From the NCBI GenBank assembly GCA_964472315.1, contig CAYYJS010000018.1, positions 1-62,309 on the forward strand: 62,309 bases of DNA, read 5' to 3'. A program made the position numbers and the translations under genes. Positions within the stretch are counted from its first letter, which is position 1. The number at the start of each line of letters is the position of its first letter. This stretch comes from CAYYJS01 sp964472315 (GTDB lineage Bacteria > Verrucomicrobiota > Kiritimatiellia > UBA8416). The notes beneath the pieces are model-generated. The model did no database searches. It saw nothing but the letters and a program-made list of their open reading frames with translations, and was not told where the DNA came from. This document shows positions 32,544-41,155 of the stretch, piece by piece.

Positions 32544-33227
32544 GTGACCTGGCTTGCCATTGGTTCCGCATTCTGGCTGGGACTGCTCACCGCCATCAGC
32601 CCGTGCCCGCTGGCGACGAACATCGCGGCCATATCCTTCATCGGTCGGCAGGTGGGCGATCGCCGGGCCGTGTTGGCGTCGGGGCTTCTCTATACCCTGG
32701 GCCGCGCGCTGACGTATGTCGTGCTCGGGGCGATCCTGGCTGGAGGGCTGATGGCGGTGTCCGAGGCGTCGCGGTTCCTGCAGAAGTACATGAACGAGAT
32801 CCTGGGGCCGGTGATGATTCTGCTGGGGATGGTCCTGCTGGGCTGGATCGGGTCCGGACTGTCGCTGAATCTTGCCGGACAGGGAATCCAGGAACGCGCC
32901 GCCAAGGGGGGAATGGCCTGGGCAGGGCTGCTTGGCATTCTGTTTGCCCTTTCGTTCTGCCCCGTGTCGGCCGGGTTGTTCTTTGCCGGACTGATCCCGC
33001 TCTCGTTGCAGCACGGCTCGCGGCTGCTGTTGCCGGCCGTCTACGGTCTGGGCACGGCGCTGCCGGTGGTGTTCTTCGCCTTCCTGATCGTGGTCTCGAC
33101 CGAAGCGGTCGGCAAGGCATTCCATCGGCTGACGCAGATCGAGAAATGGGTGCGTCTTATTGCGGGAGTGCTGTTCATCCTGGCGGGGATGTATTACAGC
33201 CTGACGCACGTATTCGGCGTCTTGTGA
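32544..33227 (+). CDS. ArsG/CcdA-like permease (cytochrome c biogenesis/DsbD transmembrane family)
   Basis: Membrane protein of 227 residues with six or seven hydrophobic segments. The CcdA-type motif ISPCPLATNIAAISFIGRQV is in the first helix pair, and LSFCPVSAGLFFAGLIPLS forms the pseudo-symmetric second half, each with one Cys next to a Pro. In CcdA these cysteines move electrons across the membrane. The ArsG proteins of arsEFG systems share this fold and are reported to export trivalent aromatic arsenicals. Two thioredoxin-fold genes directly upstream make an arsEFG-type set likely. The start is GTG 32544 with AAAGGAGGG just upstream; no ATG fits. Confidence 0.8.
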   Translation: MTWLAIGSAFWLGLLTAISPCPLATNIAAISFIGRQVGDRRAVLASGLLYTLGRALTYVVLGAILAGGLMAVSEASRFLQKYMNEILGPVMILLGMVLLGWIGSGLSLNLAGQGIQERAAKGGMAWAGLLGILFALSFCPVSAGLFFAGLIPLSLQHGSRLLLPAVYGLGTALPVVFFAFLIVVSTEAVGKAFHRLTQIEKWVRLIAGVLFILAGMYYSLTHVFGVL

Positions 33228-33282
33228 AGGGATCGCAAGGCCGGGGATTTTTCGGGGAGCCGGACGAGGTGAGATAGTTCCG

Positions 33283-35361
33283 ATGAATCGGCCGGAGAAG
33301 CAAACGAATGCGGGAATGAAGATCACGCCGGAAGGCCGTTCCGAAGACGCGTCACTGACCGCCACAGCGAAGCCATCATCGGCTTCCCGACTGGGGCTCG
33401 GCATTGATGCCGGCGGCACCTACACGGACGCGGCCATCTGCGATTTCCAGTCGGGCCGCGTCCTCCGGAAAGCCAAGGCGCCGACGACCAAATGGGACTA
33501 CACCATCGGCATCGGCCAGGCGCTTGACCAGTTGGACCCGGGTCTGCTGCGCCAGGTGGACTTGGTGGCCCTGTCCACCACGCTGGCCACCAACGCCATT
33601 GTGGAAGGTCGCGGGCAATCGGTGGGGTTGCTCTTGATGCCGCCGTATGGTCTCTTCGACGAAACGGACGTTTTTCACCGTCCATTCCGCCTCATCCAGG
33701 GCAAACTGGAGATTGACGGCACCGTGCTCGCCCCAGTCAACCCCGGCCAGGTCCGCCGCTCGGTCCATGAGTTGATCGATCGACACGGGGTCCGCGCTTT
33801 TGCCGTGTGCGGCTATGCGAGCCACGCCAATCCCGCGCACGAGTTGGAGGTCAAAGATCTCATCCGCCAGGAGTGCGACTTGAGCGTGACCTGCGGCCAC
33901 GACGTGAGCGACGGGCTGAATTACCGGATACGGGCCACAACGGCGGTGCTGAACGGGCAGGTTATCCCCTATCTGGAGGCTCTCATCGACCACGTGCGGC
34001 AGGTTCTGAAACAGCGGGGCATTCACGCCACGCTGATGGTCGTGAGGAGCGACGGCACGCTCATGAGCGCCAGGGACGCGCGCCAGCGGCCGATCGAGAC
34101 GCTTCTTTCCGGCCCGGCCGCCAGCGTCGCCGGTGCGCATTACCTGACCGGGCTCAGCGAAGCCATGGTGGTGGATATGGGCGGCACGACGACCGACACC
34201 GCGATTATAAAGGGCGGCCAGGTACAGACCTGCGACGAAGGCGCTCATGTGGCAGGTCACCTTACGCACGTCAAGGCGCTCGACATGAGGACGCTGGGAC
34301 TGGGGGGCGACAGTCACATCACCTGCAAGCACCGCAAGCTCCGCATCGGCCCGCGCCGGGTGGCTCCCCTCTGCTGGCTTGCGAGCCGGTCAGATTCCTG
34401 GCCGGCGGCCATCGAATGGCTGGACCGCCGCGTGGACAGGAACGATTCCTCCTCGGCCGTCATGGATATGCTGGTCCTCAATGTGCCTGAAACGCCGATG
34501 ACGCTGGACGACACCGAGAAGCGCATCATGAAGGCGCTGATGCGCGGGCCGCTGAGCCTGGACGAATTGGCGAAGCGGATCGACGCCGCCGCATGGCAGA
34601 TCCTGCCGTTGGAACGGCTGGAGGAGAATCACGTCATCCAGCGGTGCGGTCTGACACCCACCGACGTGCTTCACGCCACGGGTCAACTGAGCATGTGGGA
34701 CGCGGAAGCCGCCCGGCGGGCGTGTTCGATCTTCTGCCGGTTCCTCGATATCACGCCGGAGGATCTGTCCGGGAGGATCCTCCGGCAGGTGGTTCATCAC
34801 ATGGCCGTGGAGTTGTTGAAGATGCAGTTGGCGGACGAGGTAAACCCGGACGGACTGGAGGATTCGCCCACGGCCATGGCCATGGTGGATAACCTGCTGA
34901 AGGGCGGCCATGAAGGTTACACCATGCGCGTCAACCTCCACCGGCCCATCGTGGGCATCGGGGCCCCGGTACATTTCTTTCTTTCACAGGCGGCGCGTCT
35001 CCTGGGCACGGAGGCCGTCGTGCCACCACATGCGGACGTGGCCAACGCCATCGGGGCAATCACCTCCTGCGTGTCCGTGCATCGGCGCGTGGAGATCTGC
35101 CCCACCGACATGGGAGCGTACACGATCAGCGGCCTGGAGGGAACCCCGACCTACACGGACCTGGAGGAGGCAACGCGGTACGCGACCGAGGAACTGCGCC
35201 GCAGCGTGCTTCTCCGCGCCCGCATGGCCGGCACCGACTCGACCGCGGTCGAGATCACTCTGGATGACCGCGGCGCGCTCATTTCAAACGGCAGCCACCT
35301 TTTCATCGCCCGCCGGATTGAGGCCCGGATAACTGGACGCCCGGGGATCGAGGGCGCGTAA
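33283..35361 (+). CDS. Hydantoinase/oxoprolinase-family protein (HyuA-like)
   Basis: Cytoplasmic ATP-dependent amidohydrolase-like protein of 692 residues in the HyuA/5-oxoprolinase family. The N-terminal actin-like nucleotide motif is LGLGIDAGGTYTDAAICDF, and a second one is MVVDMGGTTTDTAIIKGGQV. SGPAASVAGAHYLTG and LGLGGDSH are also conserved. A central insertion (about 395-470) holds a winged-helix-like stretch (GPLSLDELAKRIDAAAWQIL). No HyuB partner is present. It follows the ArsG-like gene by 55 bp in the same direction. Its connection to arsenic is unknown; gamma-glutamyl or cyclic amide turnover linked to thiol supply is one idea. Confidence 0.82.
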   Translation: MNRPEKQTNAGMKITPEGRSEDASLTATAKPSSASRLGLGIDAGGTYTDAAICDFQSGRVLRKAKAPTTKWDYTIGIGQALDQLDPGLLRQVDLVALSTTLATNAIVEGRGQSVGLLLMPPYGLFDETDVFHRPFRLIQGKLEIDGTVLAPVNPGQVRRSVHELIDRHGVRAFAVCGYASHANPAHELEVKDLIRQECDLSVTCGHDVSDGLNYRIRATTAVLNGQVIPYLEALIDHVRQVLKQRGIHATLMVVRSDGTLMSARDARQRPIETLLSGPAASVAGAHYLTGLSEAMVVDMGGTTTDTAIIKGGQVQTCDEGAHVAGHLTHVKALDMRTLGLGGDSHITCKHRKLRIGPRRVAPLCWLASRSDSWPAAIEWLDRRVDRNDSSSAVMDMLVLNVPETPMTLDDTEKRIMKALMRGPLSLDELAKRIDAAAWQILPLERLEENHVIQRCGLTPTDVLHATGQLSMWDAEAARRACSIFCRFLDITPEDLSGRILRQVVHHMAVELLKMQLADEVNPDGLEDSPTAMAMVDNLLKGGHEGYTMRVNLHRPIVGIGAPVHFFLSQAARLLGTEAVVPPHADVANAIGAITSCVSVHRRVEICPTDMGAYTISGLEGTPTYTDLEEATRYATEELRRSVLLRARMAGTDSTAVEITLDDRGALISNGSHLFIARRIEARITGRPGIEGA

Positions 35362-35438
35362 TCGAGGGTTCTTGTGCCGCCATACTCGCCCACACCCGCT
35401 CCGACGTCGTCATTGCCGCCCAGTTCGTCGAATGGGCG

Positions 35439-35558
35439 CTTCCGCTGCCACATGATCTCACCGGGTTCTGGTCCAGGCGCATCACAGTCGAGCACCGTCT
35501 GGTCTACGCGGTTGACAAAGAACGGATACTGATCGCCCAGGCACGGTACCATTACTAG
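35439..35558 (+). pseudogene. YoeB-family toxin C-terminal relic
   Basis: The frame ending at TAG 35556-35558 reads LPLPHDLTGFWSRRITVEHR, then LVYAVDKERILIAQARYHY. This is the conserved end of YoeB/Txe mRNA interferases: the WSRRI.xEHRLVY block and the C-terminal RYHY with the catalytic region. The N-terminal half is missing, there is no start codon, and no YefM antitoxin gene is present. It is a decayed toxin-antitoxin remnant of about 40 codons. Confidence 0.8.
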
Positions 35559-35584
35559 CCGATCTGTGGGTTCGGATGAGGAAT

Positions 35585-35785
35585 GACGTGTCCCTGTTCT
35601 CTCACGAAGGCCGCTACCTCTTGCGCACGAATCTGGTCGGCCGCACGACCGACCAGCGCACCGTCATCCTCTCCCGCCACACCGAGCCCAAACCGGAACT
35701 ACGAATGCTCCTCGATCGGATGCGACTGCCCTTGCCCCCGCAACCGCCGCCCCGCATCACAGCGAAAGGACAGGTCGCCAGATAA
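35585..35785 (+). pseudogene. IS4/IS1634-type transposase relic with large internal deletion
   Basis: One frame joins SHEGRYLLRTNLVGRTTDQR, from the catalytic-domain region of IS1634-like transposases, directly to VILSRHTEPKPELRMLLDRM and LPLPPQPPPRITAKG, which is the normal C-terminal end. The DDE-bearing part between them is gone. The frame stays open because the deletion was in phase. No terminal inverted repeats are visible. Confidence 0.75.
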
Positions 35786-35974
35786 CCCGCTGTGGTGAAG
35801 ACCTTTTGAGTGCCGATGTTGATTTGCAGGCACCTATGAGGCCGTTATCTTCCGAATCCGCGAAGTCGGATTAGTTGAGCGGACTCCCCCCTCTATCCGC
35901 ATTCCTCCAGCCCAGTGTAACGGCCTTGCTTCTCAAGTGTGACACTGATAGCTTCAGCCGACTGGTATACTGTC

Positions 35975-38194
35975 ATGATCGAACGACTTTTCGACATTCC
36001 ATTTGTGGCCGGGCTTGCTCTGCGTGAGAAGCAGATACAGCAGAACTACCGGCCTCCGATCGCCGTCCACAAGTGGTTTGCCCGTCGCCCCGGAACCCTG
36101 TTCCGAGCACTCCTTCTGTCTGAGTTCGTCGACTCCGCGCTCCGGGAATCCTTCTACGAGAGTCACGATCTTGAGGGGCTTCGCGTCGCCGATCCGTTCA
36201 TGGGCGGCGGAACGCCGCTCATGGAGGCAAACCGGATCGGGTGCGAGGTCGTGGGCTGCGACATCAACCCGATGGCCTACTGGATCGTGCGCCAGGAAAT
36301 CGAGCACCTCGACCTGGATGCGTACCGCACAGCGGCGTTAACGCTTCGCAACGCCTTGGAGAACGATATCGGCCACCTGTACCGCACAACCTGCCGGGAA
36401 TGCGGCGGCCACGAAGCGCATGTGAAGTATTTCCTTTGGGTCAAAGTCATCCCCTGTAAGAACTGCGGGTGCGAACTCCGGCTCTTTCCCGGTTATCTGC
36501 TGGCTGAAGACCGGCGGCATCCGCGTAACGTCTTTGTCTGTGCGCAGTGCGGTGGCCTTACGGAGTCAAAGAGCCGTACTCATCCGGGTTCATGCGGAAC
36601 ATGCGGCCACGCTCTCCGCGCGGAGGGCCCGGCAAAACGGGGCAAGTGCGTGTGCCCCTCGTGTTCGACTCCAAACACATTTCCCGATACCACCAAGGGT
36701 GCGCCCCGGCATGTGCTGTTTGCAGTCGAGTACCACTGTCCTGCATGCAAGGCTTCGCACCAGGGTCGCTTTTTCAAGCAGCCAGATGGCGATGACCTGG
36801 CAAAGGTGTCCGATGCTTGCGAAAGGTGGGCCAGAAGTCGGGCACGATTCGTCCCCACGGAGGGGATTCCGGCCGGCGATGAATCCGACAGGCTGCATCG
36901 CTGGGGATACCGGCACTATCGTGAGATGTTCAACGAACGGCAGTTGCTCGGCCTGGAACTGAGTTGCCGCCGAATTGAGGCGGTGAAGGACGAACGCGTC
37001 CGCAACGCGCTTGCAACGAATCTGTCCGACCTGCTCCGCTACCAGAACATGCTGTGTCGCTACGATGCAGTGGCTCTGAAGTCTCTCGACATCTTCTCCG
37101 TCCATGGATTTCCGGTTGGGCTGATCGAGTGCGAGTCCAACCTTCTGGGCATCCCGAATGGGCGTGTCGGCGGTAATATTGGCAGCGGCGGATGGTCGAA
37201 CATTATCGAAAAATATGCCAAGGCGAAGGAGTATTGCGACGCTCCCTTCGAATTCAGGCATGAGAGCAGACGCAAGGTCCGCGTCGACCTGCGAGGGGAA
37301 TGGATCGGAGACGATCCGAACGGCAGGACGGGAGTCCGGCCGCGCCGCGTTACGCTCACGTGTGGCAATGCAGCAGTGAACGGCGTTGCCGCTGGTTCCC
37401 TGGACGCCGTGTTCACCGATCCGCCGTATTTCGGAAATGTGCAGTACGCCGAACTGATGGACTTCTGCTATGTGTGGCTGCGAAAGCTGATCGGCAGGAC
37501 GGCGACGCACGGCGCGTTTGAGCCCGACTCGACCCGAACTCCTGACGAACTGACCGGGAACGTGAACATGAGCCGCGACCTTGCTCATTTCACCGAGGGC
37601 CTGGCCAGCGTATTTCGCCGCATGAACGAAGCGTTGAAGCCCGGCGCACCATTAGCCTTCACGTATCATCACAACGAGATACGTGCGTATTACCCAGTTG
37701 CCGTCGCGATACTGGATGCGGGGCTTGTCTGTTCCGGCGCCGTACCGTGTCCGGGGGAAATGGGCGCGTCAATCCACATCAGCGGAACGGGATCGTCCAT
37801 TATCGACACCGTTTTCGTGTGTCGTTCGACGGGCACTGTGCCGAAACGCTGGATCACGAAGAACCCGGAAGAGATCGCCGCTCTTGTCCGGGAAGATGTG
37901 GACAAGCTACGTATGGGTGATGTGCAACCGACCCAGGGGGACCGGCGGTGTGTCGCTTACGGGCATGTAATACGGCTGGCCGTGTGGCATCTTCGCAAGG
38001 GCTGGGACAGGAGCGGGCCTGTTGACGGGAAGATCGACAAGGTTGCGGGCTGGATTGACAATGAGTTGGGCGGAGTGACTACGGTACTGGGGCACGTGGA
38101 CGGTAAAGCCGAGCCTGTGCATGCACAGCAGTGGATGGTCTTACAAGAAGCACGGGGAAATTGTGGGACAAGAGAAAGCCTGCTATCCTTTTGA
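35975..38194 (+). CDS. DUF1156 DNA methyltransferase with zinc-ribbon insert
   Basis: Predicted N6-adenine or N4-cytosine DNA methyltransferase of 739 residues. It opens with the DUF1156 signature FDIPFVAGLALREKQIQQNY and HKWFARRPGTLFRALLLSEF. SAM motif I is VADPFMGGGTPLMEA (about 71-85) and catalytic motif IV is FTDPPYFGNVQY with DPPY at 482-485. The large section between them has several CxxC pairs (CRECGGH, CKNCGCE, CAQCGG, CGTCGH, CPSCS, CPACK), indicating two or three zinc ribbons. ATG 35975 was chosen because homology begins there; no clear SD exists. Its end overlaps the nuclease gene by 74 bp. The pair forms a two-gene restriction-modification unit inserted in the island. Confidence 0.88.
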   Translation: MIERLFDIPFVAGLALREKQIQQNYRPPIAVHKWFARRPGTLFRALLLSEFVDSALRESFYESHDLEGLRVADPFMGGGTPLMEANRIGCEVVGCDINPMAYWIVRQEIEHLDLDAYRTAALTLRNALENDIGHLYRTTCRECGGHEAHVKYFLWVKVIPCKNCGCELRLFPGYLLAEDRRHPRNVFVCAQCGGLTESKSRTHPGSCGTCGHALRAEGPAKRGKCVCPSCSTPNTFPDTTKGAPRHVLFAVEYHCPACKASHQGRFFKQPDGDDLAKVSDACERWARSRARFVPTEGIPAGDESDRLHRWGYRHYREMFNERQLLGLELSCRRIEAVKDERVRNALATNLSDLLRYQNMLCRYDAVALKSLDIFSVHGFPVGLIECESNLLGIPNGRVGGNIGSGGWSNIIEKYAKAKEYCDAPFEFRHESRRKVRVDLRGEWIGDDPNGRTGVRPRRVTLTCGNAAVNGVAAGSLDAVFTDPPYFGNVQYAELMDFCYVWLRKLIGRTATHGAFEPDSTRTPDELTGNVNMSRDLAHFTEGLASVFRRMNEALKPGAPLAFTYHHNEIRAYYPVAVAILDAGLVCSGAVPCPGEMGASIHISGTGSSIIDTVFVCRSTGTVPKRWITKNPEEIAALVREDVDKLRMGDVQPTQGDRRCVAYGHVIRLAVWHLRKGWDRSGPVDGKIDKVAGWIDNELGGVTTVLGHVDGKAEPVHAQQWMVLQEARGNCGTRESLLSF

Positions 38195-39206
38195 GGTCGG
38201 CGTCGGCGAGTTGCGCAAGCATACCGAGATGTATGTCGATTCCGTCTTTTCCTGCCTTCAGTCCGATTTCCTGGTATTGCCGCGAGGGGCGGGCTTTGTT
38301 GACTACGCCACCTTTGAGACAGGCTACGAGGCACTGAAGCGAGCCACACAAGGCTTCCTGGATCTGACCGCCGAGACGGCCCTTCCCGTTGTCCAGGCAA
38401 CTCCCATCGCCTTCATCGTGCTGCGTGCCATGCTGGGATTCACGCCGCCCGAATGGGCTTACGTGGCCAGCCAGCGCGCGGGCATTGCAATTCCCCAGAA
38501 CGCGGCGCGAACGCTTGACCGAAGGGCGCGCTTGGCGACGGGTGGCGGGTTCGCATCCGGCGGCGTCTCCGCGGAACGTGTGCAGGCGATGGTGCGCACC
38601 GCCTGCGACCTGCTGAGTGAAGGTGCGCCGGATGTCGCGTCCAGCATGGTGCATCGGCTCGACAAGGCGGACACGAAGGAAGGTGGGGACAGCATCCGCG
38701 CCATGGCCAAGATGGGCACGCCGTATGCGATGATCCTCTATGAGCGTTTCCTCGGCCGCCCCTTCGCGGGGCATCGGGACGCAGTCAGCGACGCTGTTGG
38801 CGACAAGCTGGAAGCCGCCATTGAGGATGTGCTCGACAAGGCTGGCGTCAGTTTCCGCAAGACCAGGAGGGCCGAACGCGTCGAAGGCTTCGGGCAGGCC
38901 CCGGATTTCATCATTCCCAGCGAGTTCAACCCTCAAGTGGTCATCGAGGCCAAGCTTACCGAAGACGATGGCACGGCACGCGACAAGGTCGCGCGTATCC
39001 AGCAGCTCGACGCGCTACGACGGATAGGCCAGCGTGGGCGCAAACCAAGATATGAGCTGGTTGCCTGCATCGACGGACGCGGATTCGGCGTCCGTCGCGA
39101 GGACATGAAGAAATTGTTGTTCGCGACCGACGGCAAACTGTTCACCGTGAAGACGCTTGACAGGCTGGTGGCATGTACGCGCGTCGGAGAGTTTGCCGCG
39201 CGGTAG
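38121..39206 (+). CDS. PD-(D/E)XK restriction endonuclease partner
   Basis: Protein of up to 361 residues. The C-terminal third has a PD-(D/E)XK nuclease core: APDFIIP (D262), then PQVVIEAKLTEDDGTARDKV with E276-x-K278, then a helix (ARIQQLDALRRIGQ) and GRKPRYELVACIDG. The N-terminal ~200 residues are helical and unassigned, presumably for DNA recognition or dimer contact. It begins inside the methyltransferase gene. ATG 38121 lacks an SD and GTG 38163 with GGGGA upstream is equally possible. Together with the methyltransferase it should protect against foreign DNA. I know no characterised enzyme with this exact pairing. Confidence 0.75.
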   Translation: MHSSGWSYKKHGEIVGQEKACYPFEVGVGELRKHTEMYVDSVFSCLQSDFLVLPRGAGFVDYATFETGYEALKRATQGFLDLTAETALPVVQATPIAFIVLRAMLGFTPPEWAYVASQRAGIAIPQNAARTLDRRARLATGGGFASGGVSAERVQAMVRTACDLLSEGAPDVASSMVHRLDKADTKEGGDSIRAMAKMGTPYAMILYERFLGRPFAGHRDAVSDAVGDKLEAAIEDVLDKAGVSFRKTRRAERVEGFGQAPDFIIPSEFNPQVVIEAKLTEDDGTARDKVARIQQLDALRRIGQRGRKPRYELVACIDGRGFGVRREDMKKLLFATDGKLFTVKTLDRLVACTRVGEFAAR

Positions 39207-39287
39207 CGCCCGAAGTCAGATGATGGCGCGGCCGGCAACGCCAGCGACTTCCGCTCGCTTCGACAACCGGAAGGGAGGCCAGCGTCC

Positions 39288-39551
39288 ATGAAGACCGCAT
39301 CCTCTCGCGTGAACAGTGCCATCGTCTCCACGCCGCGGGAAAGAATCGAACCCAACTCCGTGAAGTGGCGCACGTTTCTTCGCGATGTGTTCATCTGTTC
39401 GCTCGGCGCCTACGGTGGACCGGAAGCCCACATGAGCGTCTTCGTAGACCAGATGGTCGCGAAGAAGCGCTATCTGACCGAAGACGAACTGGTCGAGTTG
39501 ATGGCGCTGTGCAGCATCCTGCCGGGGCTGCTGCTGATCTACCGGCATTGA
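39288..39551 (+). pseudogene. Chromate transporter (ChrA) N-terminal relic
   Basis: Reads VKWRTFLRDVFICSLGAYGG, PEAHMSVFVDQMVAKKRYLT and MALCSILPG, which is the conserved start of ChrA chromate ion transporters. Homology stops exactly at ILPG, where PxxTQ-type residues should follow, and the frame ends six codons later. About 80% of the gene is lost. The break lies right at the arsR2 promoter, so an insertion of the ars/hgc block probably cut it. Confidence 0.8.
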
Positions 39552-39589
39552 CAGGCCAAATGCGTTATGCGATAGTTCGCCATATAACG
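39548..39589 (+). promoter_or_regulatory. arsR2-hgcAB promoter and operator
   Basis: TTGACA (39548-39553) and GATAGT (39571-39576) are 17 bp apart, a near-consensus sigma-70 promoter. Overlapping it is the dyad CGTTAT (39563-39568) / ATAACG (39584-39589), with GCGA and TCGC inner arms, a good candidate for the ArsR binding site. GGAGGGG lies 11 bases before the arsR2 ATG. Confidence 0.65.
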
Positions 39590-39614
39590 AAGTGAAGGAG
39601 GGGAACTGGGACAT

Positions 39615-39998
39615 ATGAACGGCGAAGCCATGCGGGCGATGTTGCGAGTGACCAAGGCGCTGGCCGACATTCAACGGGTACGCGTCTTGATGATGCTGGG
39701 GCCGGGCGAGTTGTGTGTGTGCCAGATCGTGGAAGTGCTCGGCCTCGCACCGTCGACGGTCTCCAAACACCTCTCCGTGCTGAGTGCGGCCGGGTTGGCG
39801 GACTCGCGGAAGCAGGGACGGTGGATGTACTACCGGTTACCGGCAGCATCTGCCGGCGCCTTCGTGCGACCCGTCCTGAAGTGGTTGGCCGAAACTTTGG
39901 AGAAGGACGAGACGATCCAACGTGACGCCCGGAAGCTGAAAGCGGTGGTCAACTGCGATCCCGGGAGTCTCTGTCGGCGGCAAAGGGAACGGGAATGA
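39615..39998 (+). CDS. arsR: ArsR-family arsenic-responsive repressor heading the hgcAB-ars operon
   Basis: Winged-helix repressor of 127 residues. ADIQRVRVLMMLGPGELCVCQIVE contains the ELCVC motif, the As(III)-binding site of ArsR proteins, followed by the recognition helix APSTVSKHLSVLSAAGL and wing SRKQGRWMYYRL. The C-terminal tail has two more cysteines (VNCDPGSLCRR), possible extra ligands. Its stop overlaps the hgcA start as ATGA, so hgcA translation is coupled to it. It differs clearly from arsR1. It is expected to derepress the operon with arsenite; response to Hg(II) is not excluded. Confidence 0.92.
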   Translation: MNGEAMRAMLRVTKALADIQRVRVLMMLGPGELCVCQIVEVLGLAPSTVSKHLSVLSAAGLADSRKQGRWMYYRLPAASAGAFVRPVLKWLAETLEKDETIQRDARKLKAVVNCDPGSLCRRQRERE

Positions 39999-41146
39999 CT
40001 CCGGTTCATGAAGGTCTTGGCATGACAAACGATGGGAGCGAAAGGGCAATGAAGGTAGGGCGAGACCTCCGGGCGAGCCGCCAAGAAGACGGCTCCGCCG
40101 GAGGCGTCGCCCCACCCGGAGCGCAAAACGCCGCGCCTTGGATTGTCGGATATGTCGAGACCCCGGCGGGGGGTGTGCCGCGTGTGGCTACACGCCTGAC
40201 GTGGCAAGACCGCTTGGGAGCGACAGCCATGCGCTGGAGCATCGGACGGAACCGATACACGGTGGCGCCCGGTCTCTATGCGGTCGGTCACCCGACTGGG
40301 AAATCTCCTCTTCTGGCATCTGCCAACTACAAGTTCTCCTTCGATGTGCTGCGTGAAGTCATGGATGGACTGGACGCATGGCTACTGGTTCTGGACACCA
40401 AGGGGATAAACGTCTGGTGTGCGGCCGGCAAGGGCACATTCGGAACGGAGGAACTGAGTCAACGGCTGGTGGCCACGAATGCAGCGCGGGTGGCGAGCGG
40501 CGCCTCGTTGGTCCTGCCGCAGTTGGCTGCGCCAGGCGTGGCCGCGCATGAAGTCCAGCGCCGAACCGGGTTTCGGGTGGTTTACGGACCGGTGCGCGCC
40601 AGTGATCTCCCGGCATTTCTTCGCGCCGGGATGCATGCCACGTCGGCGATGCGCCGTGTGCAGTTCAAGCTGCGGGATCGGCTTGCCGTCGTGCCGACCG
40701 AAATCGTTCGACGATTCGCGCAGGCCTTTCTCGTCATGTTGGCACTTTTCCTGGGAGCCGGAGTGGGACGGGACGGCTACGGTCTGGCAGCGGCGCAATG
40801 GCCGGGCATCGCGGTCGCTGTGTGGGCAAATTACCTGGCGGGTATTGTACTGGTGCCGGCGTTGCTGCCCTGGTTGCCGGGACGTTCTTTCGCGCTCAAA
40901 GGGGGCGAAATGGGCATGGTGACGGGGGCGGCGCTTTGGCTATTCGAACGGTACGGTATGGCGGAAGGCGTTGGAGTCGGTATGCTGAGCGTAGCGGTTT
41001 GCTCCTTCCTTGGGCTGATGTTTACCGGCTCTACGCCCTACACGTCGGCTTCCGGGGTGCGGCGGGAGATTCGGTGGGCGATACCGTTGCAGATCGCGAC
41101 TGCCGCTGGTGGGCTTGTTTTGTGGTTGTTGGCACGATGGAGGTAA
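39995..41146 (+). CDS. hgcA: Mercury methylation corrinoid protein HgcA
   Basis: Membrane corrinoid protein of 383 residues that transfers a methyl group to Hg(II). The diagnostic cap-helix motif is NVWCAAGK at 139-146 (DNA 40409-40432), with C142 as the proposed lower Co ligand, followed by GTFGTEEL. Flanking family blocks are IVGYVETPAGGVPRVATRL, SIGRNRYTVAPGLYAVGHP and SANYKFSFDVLREVMDG. Five hydrophobic C-terminal helices (about 230-380) form the membrane domain. An N-terminal extension of ~45 residues is present. The ATG overlaps arsR2 by 4 bp; hgcB follows 10 bp on. This motif is specific enough to separate HgcA from the CFeSP of the acetyl-CoA pathway. Confidence 0.97.
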   Translation: MTPVHEGLGMTNDGSERAMKVGRDLRASRQEDGSAGGVAPPGAQNAAPWIVGYVETPAGGVPRVATRLTWQDRLGATAMRWSIGRNRYTVAPGLYAVGHPTGKSPLLASANYKFSFDVLREVMDGLDAWLLVLDTKGINVWCAAGKGTFGTEELSQRLVATNAARVASGASLVLPQLAAPGVAAHEVQRRTGFRVVYGPVRASDLPAFLRAGMHATSAMRRVQFKLRDRLAVVPTEIVRRFAQAFLVMLALFLGAGVGRDGYGLAAAQWPGIAVAVWANYLAGIVLVPALLPWLPGRSFALKGGEMGMVTGAALWLFERYGMAEGVGVGMLSVAVCSFLGLMFTGSTPYTSASGVRREIRWAIPLQIATAAGGLVLWLLARWR

Positions 41147-41155
41147 GAAGATCGG

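Larger units (their letters stand above)
35362..35974. other. Gene-relic region between hyuA-like gene and DUF1156 methyltransferase
   Basis: About 600 bp holding only gene remains: a YoeB-like C-terminus (35439-35558) and an internally deleted transposase (35585-35785). The last ~190 bp contain no gene. They include TATACT at 35966 close to the methyltransferase start and a short aatccg/cggatt dyad. Confidence 0.6.

Noticed and set aside
35966..35971. TATACT as -10 for a leaderless DUF1156 gene
   Set aside because: Only 3 bases lie between the hexamer and the ATG, and no -35 hexamer has suitable spacing.
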